A stretch of DNA of 64,000 nt from an uncultured Erythrobacter sp. (lineage in GTDB: Bacteria; Pseudomonadota; Alphaproteobacteria; Sphingomonadales; Sphingomonadaceae): the NCBI GenBank assembly GCA_947502815.1, contig CANNBH010000001.1:2762818-2826817 (forward strand). The letters are read 5' to 3'. Shown here piece after piece: positions 25,141-33,129 of this stretch. Each line of letters starts with the position of its first letter. The first letter of the stretch is position 1. The position numbers and the translations under genes are program-made. The notes under the pieces are model-generated. The model did no database searches, was not told where the DNA came from, and saw only the letters and a list, made by a program, of their open reading frames with translations.

Positions 25141-25608
25141 TTATGTCGAACGCGCCGCCAGATGCCGAACGGTGAGGCCCGTCACGGGGTCACGCCAATC
25201 GGGAGCAATTTCCAAAGCGGGTTTGAGCACAAAATCGCGCCCCCGAAATTCGCGGTGGGGGATGGTGAGCGTCCGCGAAGTATACGTGCCCGCGCTCCAC
25301 AGGATAATATCCAAATCCAGCACCCGGTCGCCCCATCGCCGCGCAGTGCGGCGGCCAAATTCGCGCTCCAACCGCTTCAATCCAGCAAGCAATGCGGGCG
25401 GATCATATTCGCTTTCAAGAACACAGGCAGCATTGGCAAAGCTGCGCTGTGCCGGGCCCATCGGATCAGACGTGACGATGGGCGAACGCGCCGAAACCGT
25501 GCCCAAAGCCGCGCATTCCTCCATCGCCGCCGCAAGCACTGAGCGCGGGCTGCCATACAAATGGTGCGGCCGGTTCGAACCGAGCGCGATGAGATAGTTG
25601 CTGCTCAT
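25141..25608 (-). CDS. folK: 2-amino-4-hydroxy-6-hydroxymethyldihydropteridine pyrophosphokinase
   Basis: Transfers pyrophosphate from ATP to 6-hydroxymethyl-7,8-dihydropterin in folate synthesis. 155 aa, the usual length. The N-terminus has the ALGSN motif, the centre has FANAACVLE and RRTARRWGDRVLDLDIILW (the conserved R...RWxxRxLDLDI motif with the magnesium-binding Asp pair), and the third motif is IPHREFRGRDFVL. The ATG at 25608 gives the canonical start; the longer frame upstream only shadows the amidase gene, which ends 29 bp upstream on the same strand. Confidence 0.92.
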   Translation of the reverse strand: MSSNYLIALGSNRPHHLYGSPRSVLAAAMEECAALGTVSARSPIVTSDPMGPAQRSFANAACVLESEYDPPALLAGLKRLEREFGRRTARRWGDRVLDLDIILWSAGTYTSRTLTIPHREFRGRDFVLKPALEIAPDWRDPVTGLTVRHLAARST

Positions 25609-25637
25609 AACTCGGGGGTGTTTAGACGTCCTCAGCG

Positions 25638-26504
25638 TCATACGTCTTCGGAGATGCGGCCATACAGCTGCGGACGGCGGTCGCGGAAGAATCCCATGCC
25701 TGCACGGTGGGTCGCAGCCTGCGCCAAATCCAGCGTGGCGATCAAAATGCCTTCGCCGTTCGCATCGAAAGCTTCGATCAAATCGCCCCATTCGTCGGCG
25801 ATAAAGGAATGGCCGTAAAAGCTCTGATCCCCTTCCACCCCGATCCGGTTCGCGGCCATGACCGGCATACAGTTTGACACCGCATGGCCGATCATCGCGC
25901 GCCGCCACATCCGGCTGGTGTCGAGGTCGGCGTCATAGGGTTCTGATCCGATTGCGGTCGGGTACAGCAGCATTTCAGCCCCGCGCAGCGCCATGACCCG
26001 CGCGCATTCGGGATACCATTGGTCCCAGCAAATGCCGACGCCAATGCGAACTTTGGTTCCGCTGTCGCTTTCAACGTTCCAAACTTTGAACCCGTCATTG
26101 CCGGGGCGGAAATAGAACTTTTCTTCATAGCCCGGACCATCGGGAATGTGGCTTTTCCGGTAAGTGCCCATAATCGCGCCATCCGGACCAATCATGGCGA
26201 GCGTGTTGTAATAGTGGTGCCCGTCGCGTTCGAAAAAGCTGGTCGGGATCGTGATTTTGAGCCGCTGCGCCAGCGCCTGCATCGCGATCACGCTGGGATG
26301 CTGCGCGGTGGGGCGGGCGAGCGCGAACAGCGCCTCATCCTCCACGCGGCAGAAATAGGGGCCGGAAAACAATTCCGGCGGTAGGATCAATTTCGCCCCG
26401 CGCGCCGCTGCCTCTTCGACCAAAGCCGAAACGGCGGCAATATTATCCGCCTCGTCCGATTGGCCAAGCGCGAGTTGGAGGACGGCGACAGTGATTTTTG
26501 TCAT
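25638..26504 (-). CDS. aguB: N-carbamoylputrescine amidase
   Basis: Nitrilase-superfamily hydrolase of 288 aa that converts N-carbamoylputrescine to putrescine, CO2 and ammonia in arginine-derived polyamine synthesis. The catalytic triad is visible: Glu in LPPELF (about residue 43), Lys in YRKSHIPDGPGY (about 115) and Cys in GICWDQWYPE (about 153). The stretches YPTAIGSEP and MAANRIGVE are characteristic of the AguB subgroup. The gene is followed closely by folK. Confidence 0.9.
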   Translation of the reverse strand: MTKITVAVLQLALGQSDEADNIAAVSALVEEAAARGAKLILPPELFSGPYFCRVEDEALFALARPTAQHPSVIAMQALAQRLKITIPTSFFERDGHHYYNTLAMIGPDGAIMGTYRKSHIPDGPGYEEKFYFRPGNDGFKVWNVESDSGTKVRIGVGICWDQWYPECARVMALRGAEMLLYPTAIGSEPYDADLDTSRMWRRAMIGHAVSNCMPVMAANRIGVEGDQSFYGHSFIADEWGDLIEAFDANGEGILIATLDLAQAATHRAGMGFFRDRRPQLYGRISEDV

Positions 26505-26521
26505 GCGCCGCCCCCTATACT

Positions 26522-27388
26522 TCAGTCTGCTTTGCGGAAAAGCAGTGTCATGCGGTCGCTTTCGCCGATGGCGAGATATTCGCTGCGACGCGCATCATCT
26601 TCGCCGGTCGCCAAGACTGGCGGCAAAGTCCAAACGCCGCGTTCCCAATTGGCAGGATCGGCAGGGTTCGCGTTGATTTCGCTTTCTGCGGCGAGTTCAA
26701 AGCCGTTGGCTTCAAAGATCGCAACCACATCCGCTTTGCGCATATAGCCACGCTGGCGTGCGCCGTAATCGTCATAGCTTGCGCCTTCGGGGGCGCGGTG
26801 CTGAACCACACCAACCATGCCATCATCTTTCAGCATCATCCGCGCTGCGCCCAGCACTTCATCGGCGTTGTTGCCAATGTTAAGGCCGTGCATCGAGCGG
26901 AAGATGAGCACGCGGTCCACGGTTCCGGCTGCGCCTTCTGGCATTTCGTCGGTTTCAAACGCCATCACGCTGTCCGCTTCGACGCCCATTGCTTCGGCAA
27001 GGCCTGACGTGAAACGCTCAGTCCAGCCCTTCGAGCGCGCCTCCTGAGCACGGTTGCGATATGTGCGCGCGTCGCTGTCTGCGTTAAACGCGACATATTG
27101 GCCAGCAGGCATTAGATACGGGGCAAGAACGCGCGTGTACCAGCCGCCACCGGGGCCGTATTCGGCGACCGTCATCGTTGGCTCAACACCAAAGAAATCG
27201 AGCGTTTCAGCGGGCCGGCGGTATTGATCGCGCGCGCGGTCACCATCGCGGCGTTCATGCGCCAACACGTCTTCAAGCGCAGGGGCGGCGGTTTCGGCGT
27301 GACCATCCGCAGCAGCGGGAGCGGCCATGGCGAACATTGCGGTCCCGGCGGCCAGTGCGGCGATCGGGGCGAGAAGGGTAGCTTTCAT
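26522..27388 (-). CDS. Exported methyltransferase-like protein
   Basis: 288 aa. A signal peptide (1-27, cleavage after AAA) precedes a class I methyltransferase-like fold: motif I reads VAEYGPGGGWYTRVLAPYL, followed by an acidic post-II region and VDRVLIFRSMHGLN. It resembles the predicted methyltransferases grouped as COG4798. An export signal on a SAM-dependent fold is odd because SAM is cytosolic, so it may be a non-catalytic envelope protein or the signal may act as an anchor. It lies 17 bp upstream of the aguB gene on the same strand. Confidence 0.75.
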   Translation of the reverse strand: MKATLLAPIAALAAGTAMFAMAAPAAADGHAETAAPALEDVLAHERRDGDRARDQYRRPAETLDFFGVEPTMTVAEYGPGGGWYTRVLAPYLMPAGQYVAFNADSDARTYRNRAQEARSKGWTERFTSGLAEAMGVEADSVMAFETDEMPEGAAGTVDRVLIFRSMHGLNIGNNADEVLGAARMMLKDDGMVGVVQHRAPEGASYDDYGARQRGYMRKADVVAIFEANGFELAAESEINANPADPANWERGVWTLPPVLATGEDDARRSEYLAIGESDRMTLLFRKAD

Positions 27389-27534
27389 GGGATCGGACCT
27401 CTCTTAATAAACAGATGAACAGCGTCCTGACGCAGTGGCGGCAGATTGACAAGATGCGATGCCACTGGGCCCACGCCCTCTGGCAATCTTTGACGGCCTC
27501 CCTATGTCATTCATCGAATAAGGAGAATTTTCCG

Positions 27535-28080
27535 ATGCAACAGACGATTATCGCAGGTGGATGCTTTTGGTGCACAGAGGCGGTGTTCCGCGATGTCATC
27601 GGCGTAAGCGAAGTGGAAAGCGGGTATATTGGCGGCACAAACGCCAATCCAACCTACAAAGAAGTGTGCACCGGGCGGACCGGGCATGCAGAGGGTATCC
27701 GGGTGACATTCGATCCCGCTGTCATCAGCCTAGGCGACATTTACGACGTGTTCCTTGGCACACATGATCCAACCCAGTTGAACCGCCAAGGCGGCGATGT
27801 CGGCACCCAATATCGCAGCGCAATCTTCCCGCTTTCCGCGCAGCAAGGCGCAGAGGCGAAAGCAGCGATTGACCGTTGGAATACAGACAATGGCAAAACG
27901 GCAGTGACCACAGTCGAAGGGCTGGAAGGCGATGAGCAAACCGCACCTTGGTATCCAGCAGAGGGCTATCATCAGGAATATTGGGACGGCGAAGGCCAAC
28001 GAAACCCATACTGCCTCGCCGTGATCCCACCCAAGATCATGAAGCTGCGCAAGAGCTTTCAAAAATATGTGAAGAGCTAG
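27535..28080 (+). CDS. msrA: Peptide-methionine (S)-S-oxide reductase
   Basis: Repairs oxidised methionine in proteins. 181 aa. The catalytic GGCFWC motif places the active Cys at residue 10, with the conserved ESGYIGG, HAEGIRVTFDP, and GTQYRSAIF segments, and the downstream HQEYW. The ATG at 27535 follows an AAGGAG site by 9 bp; the frame is open further upstream but without support. The partner stereospecific enzyme msrB is also in this window, about 15 kb away. Confidence 0.94.
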   Translation: MQQTIIAGGCFWCTEAVFRDVIGVSEVESGYIGGTNANPTYKEVCTGRTGHAEGIRVTFDPAVISLGDIYDVFLGTHDPTQLNRQGGDVGTQYRSAIFPLSAQQGAEAKAAIDRWNTDNGKTAVTTVEGLEGDEQTAPWYPAEGYHQEYWDGEGQRNPYCLAVIPPKIMKLRKSFQKYVKS

Positions 28081-28103
28081 GTCCCGAGCAATAGGAGTGC
28101 GAC

Positions 28104-28937
28104 ATGGCTCGGCAATTTGCGCGGTCCTACACCAGCGGTCACGTCATCAATCCTGACGGATCGGTGGATTTCCAATGCTCTCGCGACACTGCTGAGTGGC
28201 CTTGGCTTACCCTCGGCCCGCGCCATCCCATCGTTATTCAGGCGCAGAATTTCTGGACCAGCGTGGGCGCGATTATGGCGCTGGGCGGGATGGAAGAGGG
28301 GCAATGGTCGGCGCTGACCTGGACCGATTGGCAATGCGGCGACCGCAATGCTGATACCGCCGCGCGCGGTGTTTATTCGCGGGAGAAATCGGGCGAGACC
28401 GAAAGCTACTTGGTCAAATTGTTCGACGCGTCCGACCGGGAAATCGCCGCAATGCGCGGCCGCGGCGTCATCTTCCGCAACCGTAATTTTGAAGAATGGC
28501 GCGGAAAAGCGAAGAAGAAAGCGCAAGCGACAGACCAAAAATCTGAAATAGGCGCTTTCGCATTCGCGCCGCCAGACGCCATCGGAATTGGGCCAAGCGA
28601 GCATTCACTGGTGGCGCCCCTATCAGCCGATAGTCCGGGCACCATTGCTGCTTTGGTTGGCCGGGAGAACGGATTGCCCCCTGCCAACCCAATGCTTGGC
28701 GGATCGGGGGACCATGTGAACTCGGTGCATATGATCGAGGTGGCGCGGCAAGCGCTCTGCCTTGTTCAAGGCAATCCCAGCATTGAGGTCATCGGCGGCG
28801 AATTGGAGCTCAATCGCTATGTCGAACTCGGCACGCCATTTGAGCTAACTTACGACCAGCCATCACCCCAAACCGCACAATTTACATTGGAGCAGCTGGG
28901 ACGGGCTTGCGCGGCGATCACGCTGAATTGGAGTTAG
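28104..28937 (+). CDS. Hypothetical protein with a possible hot-dog (AfsA-like) C-terminal half
   Basis: 277 aa soluble protein without a signal peptide. The N-terminal half is Trp-rich (AEWPWLTLGP, WTDWQCGD). The C-terminal half contains GDHVNSVHMIEVARQALCLV, which resembles the DHVPGMxLLEAARQA helix of AfsA/hot-dog proteins that act on acyl chains. The resemblance is limited and I give it only as a lead. It starts 23 bp after msrA on the same strand and may be cotranscribed; an AATAGGAG site lies upstream of the ATG. Confidence 0.6.
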   Translation: MARQFARSYTSGHVINPDGSVDFQCSRDTAEWPWLTLGPRHPIVIQAQNFWTSVGAIMALGGMEEGQWSALTWTDWQCGDRNADTAARGVYSREKSGETESYLVKLFDASDREIAAMRGRGVIFRNRNFEEWRGKAKKKAQATDQKSEIGAFAFAPPDAIGIGPSEHSLVAPLSADSPGTIAALVGRENGLPPANPMLGGSGDHVNSVHMIEVARQALCLVQGNPSIEVIGGELELNRYVELGTPFELTYDQPSPQTAQFTLEQLGRACAAITLNWS

Positions 28938-28947
28938 ACCCCACGGT

Positions 28948-30222
28948 TTAGAGCTTCACCCACCGCGCCATAAAGAACCCATCCAAGCCGCCTTCATCCG
29001 CCAGCATGCCGGGATGCGTGCGCAGCCAGCCTTCTTTGGTGGGCTGCAGTCCGGCGGGTAGTTCATCGGCGGTGATCGGCGCCCGTTTGAGATCAAAGGT
29101 CTCCTCTGCCCAAGCCGCTTGAGCCTCGCCTTCTTCTGTTTCCAGCGAGCATACGGCGTAAAGCAGCGTGCCGCCTTTGGGCAGCCATTCCACCGCTTGG
29201 TAGATCAGCGATTGCTGCAATTCGGTTGTCTCACCAATCTGGCGCGGGCCGACCCGGTGCAGAACATCGGGGTGCCGCCGCGCCGTGCCGGTGGCGGTGC
29301 ATGGCGCATCGAGCAGGATCGCGTCGAATGGCGCATCAGGCGTGTATGTGAGCGCGTTGGCTTTCACAATCTCAGCCTCCAGCCCGGTCCGCCCAATGTT
29401 TTCGCGCAGCATCTCCAGCCGCTTCTCACTGATGTCGAGCGCGGTGACACGCCAGCCCGCCGCTGCCAGAGCCAGCGTCTTACCGCCGGGCGCCGCACAC
29501 AGATCCAGCGCGCGCTTGCCCGAACCTTCGCCCAGCAAAGCAGGCGCAATCTGTGCGGCCAAATCCTGCACCCACCACGCGCCTTCATCAAAGCCGGGCA
29601 TTTGTTCAATCGGCGTCCCGCGCGGCAGGCGGACATGACCGGGTGCAAGGCTGACCCCGCCCATCGACAGCGCCCGTTCCCCCGCTTCGCTGCGGTCTTT
29701 CATGGCAAGATCGACCTCTGGTGGATGGATCAGGCCGGGCGCGATCATGTCGGCGCGCTCTTCCCAGCGGGCAAGCACACGGTCGGGCAATGTCGGCACA
29801 TCAGGCAACGACACTTCGCGTTTCATCACCGCGGAAAACACACCGTGCGCAAGTTTGCGCGGACCGCCCGCGAGCAATCCCAGCCCCGTCGCCACCACAG
29901 CATGGCCCGGCGTTTCCAACCGAAGCGCCTGTGCAAGCATCAACCGCAGCACGCTGCGTGCCTTTGCATCATCGGGCAGGTTTTTCTTTGTCGCGCTGTC
30001 GATCAATGCATCCAGATCGGTCAGCCAGCGCAGCGTTTCACCCACAATCGCGCGGGCCAGAGCTCGGTCAGCGGGAGCGTTCACGCCTGAAAGCGCGGAT
30101 TTTTCAGCCTGATCCAGCGTCTCACCCCGCCGCATCACCGCATCAAGCATTCGCAGCGCAGCGCGCCGCGCAGGAAGTCCGGCAATCTTGGGTCCGGAAT
30201 TTTTAGAATTTGTCTGAGTCAT
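28948..30222 (-). CDS. rsmB: 16S rRNA (cytosine-967-C5) methyltransferase
   Basis: 424 aa. An N-terminal NusB-like RNA-binding domain (about residues 18-140) is followed by the RsmB/NOP-type methyltransferase domain. Motif I is LDLCAAPGGKTLALA, motif IV DAPCTATGTARRHPD and motif VI YAVCSLE; the two Cys of motifs IV and VI are the release and catalytic residues of m5C RNA methyltransferases. Converges with the preceding plus-strand gene with a 10-bp gap. Confidence 0.9.
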   Translation of the reverse strand: MTQTNSKNSGPKIAGLPARRAALRMLDAVMRRGETLDQAEKSALSGVNAPADRALARAIVGETLRWLTDLDALIDSATKKNLPDDAKARSVLRLMLAQALRLETPGHAVVATGLGLLAGGPRKLAHGVFSAVMKREVSLPDVPTLPDRVLARWEERADMIAPGLIHPPEVDLAMKDRSEAGERALSMGGVSLAPGHVRLPRGTPIEQMPGFDEGAWWVQDLAAQIAPALLGEGSGKRALDLCAAPGGKTLALAAAGWRVTALDISEKRLEMLRENIGRTGLEAEIVKANALTYTPDAPFDAILLDAPCTATGTARRHPDVLHRVGPRQIGETTELQQSLIYQAVEWLPKGGTLLYAVCSLETEEGEAQAAWAEETFDLKRAPITADELPAGLQPTKEGWLRTHPGMLADEGGLDGFFMARWVKL

Positions 30223-30281
30223 TGCGCGCGGCCTTAACGCCGCTTGAAACCAAGCGCCAGCACGCGCATTGAATGAAGGCT

Positions 30282-30452
30282 ATGACCAAAGAAAAATCAG
30301 AAACCGCCAAAGCTTTCACCAAGCCGGCCCATTGGAGCAATGATCCCGTGCCCAAGCCCAAGGCGGTCGACCCCATGAAGGACGAACCGCGCGAGCTTTC
30401 CCCCACACGCTATGGCGATTGGGAACAGAATGGAATTGCGCGGGATTTTTAG
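30282..30452 (+). CDS. SDHAF4-like small protein (DUF1674)
   Basis: 56 aa. The C-terminal half reads ELSPTRYGDWEQNGIARDF, the DPTRYGDWExxGRxxDF signature of the SDHAF4/DUF1674 family, which helps insert FAD-loaded SdhA during succinate dehydrogenase assembly. The N-terminus is Lys/Pro-rich and probably disordered. An in-frame ATG three codons upstream (30273) is the alternative start. The stop codon overlaps the stop of the convergent P450 gene by four bases. Confidence 0.85.
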   Translation: MTKEKSETAKAFTKPAHWSNDPVPKPKAVDPMKDEPRELSPTRYGDWEQNGIARDF

Positions 30453-31894
30453 AGCGGTTTGAACGCGACCTTCAGCCCATCTTTCGGTTGAGGGATAGGC
30501 CAAGCCTGCCAGTCGGGTGCGTAACCCTCGCCCGCTTCGATGCGGTAGCGTTGCAGCAATTGAGCGACCAGCACCTTCACCTGCATATAGGCAAAGTGCA
30601 ACCCCAGACACATATGCGCGCCCCCGCCAAACGGAACCCATGCGTATTTGTGCCGCGCCTTCACCTTATCCGGAGTGAAACGCATCGGATCAAAGGTCAT
30701 GGGATTGTCCCAATATTCCTCTGAATGGTGGGTCCAATAAATGTTGATCCCAACCATTTGCCCGGCCGGAATTTTGTATCCGCCATACTCAAAATCTTTA
30801 AGCGCCCTGCGCGGCATTGAAGGGACCGGCGGGATCATCCGCAGCGCCTCTTTGAACGCCATTTCGGTGAGCTCAAGCTTGCCCATATCGTCATAATCAA
30901 GCGGACGGGCTTCGCCTTTGCCATCCGGTCCGCCAGTGACCGCCATCACTTCTTCGCGCAGTTTTTCCTGCCATTCGGGATTGGTGGCGAGTTGATAGAT
31001 CAGCGCGGTGGCAGAGGATGTAATCGTGTCATGAGCTGCCATCATCAGGAAACTCATGTGGTCGACCACTTCATCCACCGGCAGCATTTCGCCGTCTTCG
31101 CGCGTAGCGGTGGCGAATTGGCTGAACATATCCTGCCCGCCGCCTTGCACCCGGCGGCGCTGCGTTTCCTTGGTCAAATAATCAACCATATAGGCGCGGC
31201 CATCGACGCCGCGCTTCATCTTTGTAAAGGGCAGCGGCGTGCGGATTGGCGCGACCGATGCCTGAACCATATCGACAAAGGCGGTGTTGATCCGGTCCGC
31301 CTCTGGCCCCCACGGGATGCCGAGGAAGCTGTCGGCAGCAAGATCCAGCGTCAGCTCTTTGATCGCAGGATAGAACTTCATCGGCCCTTCCCATTTGGCC
31401 ACTTCGCGCGCGATGCCGGAATTGAGCGAGCCAGAATAATGCCGCATCGGTCCGGGCTTAAACGCGATGGAAAGCGCCCGCCGATCTATCCGGTGGTGAT
31501 CAAAATCAATCAGCATCAAACCGCGCGGAAACAATTGATCCAGAACCGGGCCCCAACCTTGCTCGCTGGAGAAAATCTTATCCTTGTTGAACAAGACCAG
31601 CTCATTCGCGTCCGCCCCGATCAAAGCGACATTCCAGCCGCCAAATGCAAAGGTCTTGTAGACCTTGCCATATTTATCGATTCGTTCTTGAGTGAAGGTG
31701 TGCGGGTCGGCCAGCTGAGTGAAGGTGTTGCCGACGATCGGCCATCCCGCATCGCCGGGAATATGCGCAATATCCGCCTCGGTCGGAACGCCTTCGCTCC
31801 AATGGTCGAATTGCGGCGCGCCCGCGTCAATTGCGTCGGCGGATTTTGGATCAGCAAGGGTGGCCATATTCGGCATGCTCCGAAGGATGTGCAT
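30449..31894 (-). CDS. Cytochrome P450
   Basis: Haem-thiolate monooxygenase of up to 481 aa. Visible landmarks: an I-helix segment MMAAHDTITSS, the K-helix ExxR in KEALR, a PERF-type DPMRF, and the haem-binding FGGGAHMCLG with the proximal Cys. There is no N-terminal membrane anchor, so it is a soluble bacterial P450 that needs ferredoxin partners encoded elsewhere. Several starts are possible: ATG 31894, or 31867 (MATLADP), which is better spaced from a GGAG. Substrate unknown. Confidence 0.92.
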   Translation of the reverse strand: MHILRSMPNMATLADPKSADAIDAGAPQFDHWSEGVPTEADIAHIPGDAGWPIVGNTFTQLADPHTFTQERIDKYGKVYKTFAFGGWNVALIGADANELVLFNKDKIFSSEQGWGPVLDQLFPRGLMLIDFDHHRIDRRALSIAFKPGPMRHYSGSLNSGIAREVAKWEGPMKFYPAIKELTLDLAADSFLGIPWGPEADRINTAFVDMVQASVAPIRTPLPFTKMKRGVDGRAYMVDYLTKETQRRRVQGGGQDMFSQFATATREDGEMLPVDEVVDHMSFLMMAAHDTITSSATALIYQLATNPEWQEKLREEVMAVTGGPDGKGEARPLDYDDMGKLELTEMAFKEALRMIPPVPSMPRRALKDFEYGGYKIPAGQMVGINIYWTHHSEEYWDNPMTFDPMRFTPDKVKARHKYAWVPFGGGAHMCLGLHFAYMQVKVLVAQLLQRYRIEAGEGYAPDWQAWPIPQPKDGLKVAFKPL

Positions 31895-31990
31895 TCAGTG
31901 AAATTGCGTATGCTTGATGCAACTTACCACACTGTAAATACGCCGCCAAGCAAACGAGAATAGGACCGATACGCCCACTTTGTCGCAGGT

Positions 31991-33049
31991 TTAGATCCAG
32001 CCGGACAATTCGCGGCGAATGATCCCATCAATCATGGTGACACCTGCGGATGACACGTTGAGGCAATCGAGCACCGCGTATTCCTCACCGCCCGCTTCCA
32101 AGAATTGATCCCGCCCTTCGAGTGCCAATTCTTCCAATGTTTCGACACAATCGGCGGCAAAACCGGGGGCCGCCACGACCAAGCGCTTGGTCCCTTTTTC
32201 GCCCTCAGCCATCAATGTATCGTCGGTCGCCGGTTCCAACCATTGGGCCGGGCCAAAGCGGGATTGGAACGTCGTTTCAAACCGCACTCCGTCAAATTCA
32301 GGCCGCCCGACAAGGCGCTCTTTCACAAGCCGCGCGCTTTTGTGGCAATGGCAGTGATAGGGATCGCCTTTCTCATGCGTCCTTTGCGGCATGCCGTGAA
32401 AGCTGAGCAGCATCGTCTCAGGCCGGAACGACAATGCACCCACTTGGCGGGTAAGGTCATCGGCCAGCGCATCGAGATACAGCGCGTCGTCATGATAAGG
32501 CGGCAGGAAACGCAGCGCCGGTTGCCACCGCAACCCCGCCATCACGCGGGCCACTTCGTCAAACACGGTCGCCGTCGTGGCCGCGCAATATTGCGGATAG
32601 AGCGGCGCGATCAGAATGCGGTCGCACCCTTGTGCCATCATTTCGGTCATGCGCTGTTCAATTGAAGGAGAGCCGTATCGCATCGCGTAATCGACCATGA
32701 TGGACGTGCCGCCTTCAGTGCCGCCTTCTGCGCCGATTGCCGCATCAACGGCTTCCGCTATTGAAGCCGTAATATCGGCCAGCGGCGATCCGCGTTTCGT
32801 CCAAATTTTTGTGTAAGCGACCGAGCTTTTCTTCGGGCGCGTGTTCAGGATGATCCCGCGCAAAATCGGCTGCCACGCAATCGGCGGAATTTCGATCACG
32901 CGGCGATCGGATAGGAACTGTTTGAGATACCGCTTTACCGACGCCGGGTCGGGCCCGTCGGGCGTGCCCAAATTGACGAGCAGAACGCCAATCGCCCCGC
33001 TGGTTACGGGAGGATGTGCATCGGGAAGCCGCTGTTTTTGCCAAGTCAT
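31991..33049 (-). CDS. hemH: Ferrochelatase
   Basis: Inserts Fe2+ into protoporphyrin IX, the last step of haem synthesis. 352 aa, the usual bacterial length. Motifs: GVLLVNLGTPDGP at the N-terminus, YPQYCAATTATVFDEV in the middle, LLSFHGMPQRTHEKGDPY containing the catalytic His, and SRFGPAQWLEPATDDTL with VVAAPGFAADCVETLEEL near the end, which includes the conserved active-site Glu residues. The CHCHK stretch has several Cys; some ferrochelatases hold a [2Fe-2S] cluster, but the pattern here is not decisive. Confidence 0.94.
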   Translation of the reverse strand: MTWQKQRLPDAHPPVTSGAIGVLLVNLGTPDGPDPASVKRYLKQFLSDRRVIEIPPIAWQPILRGIILNTRPKKSSVAYTKIWTKRGSPLADITASIAEAVDAAIGAEGGTEGGTSIMVDYAMRYGSPSIEQRMTEMMAQGCDRILIAPLYPQYCAATTATVFDEVARVMAGLRWQPALRFLPPYHDDALYLDALADDLTRQVGALSFRPETMLLSFHGMPQRTHEKGDPYHCHCHKSARLVKERLVGRPEFDGVRFETTFQSRFGPAQWLEPATDDTLMAEGEKGTKRLVVAAPGFAADCVETLEELALEGRDQFLEAGGEEYAVLDCLNVSSAGVTMIDGIIRRELSGWI

Positions 33050-33129
33050 ATGTGCGGGAACGCTCTTTGTTCTGTTTGGTGCCCATAAACGGTGCGACCG
33101 CGCAAACGGAGGCGGCCTGATAATGCGCG

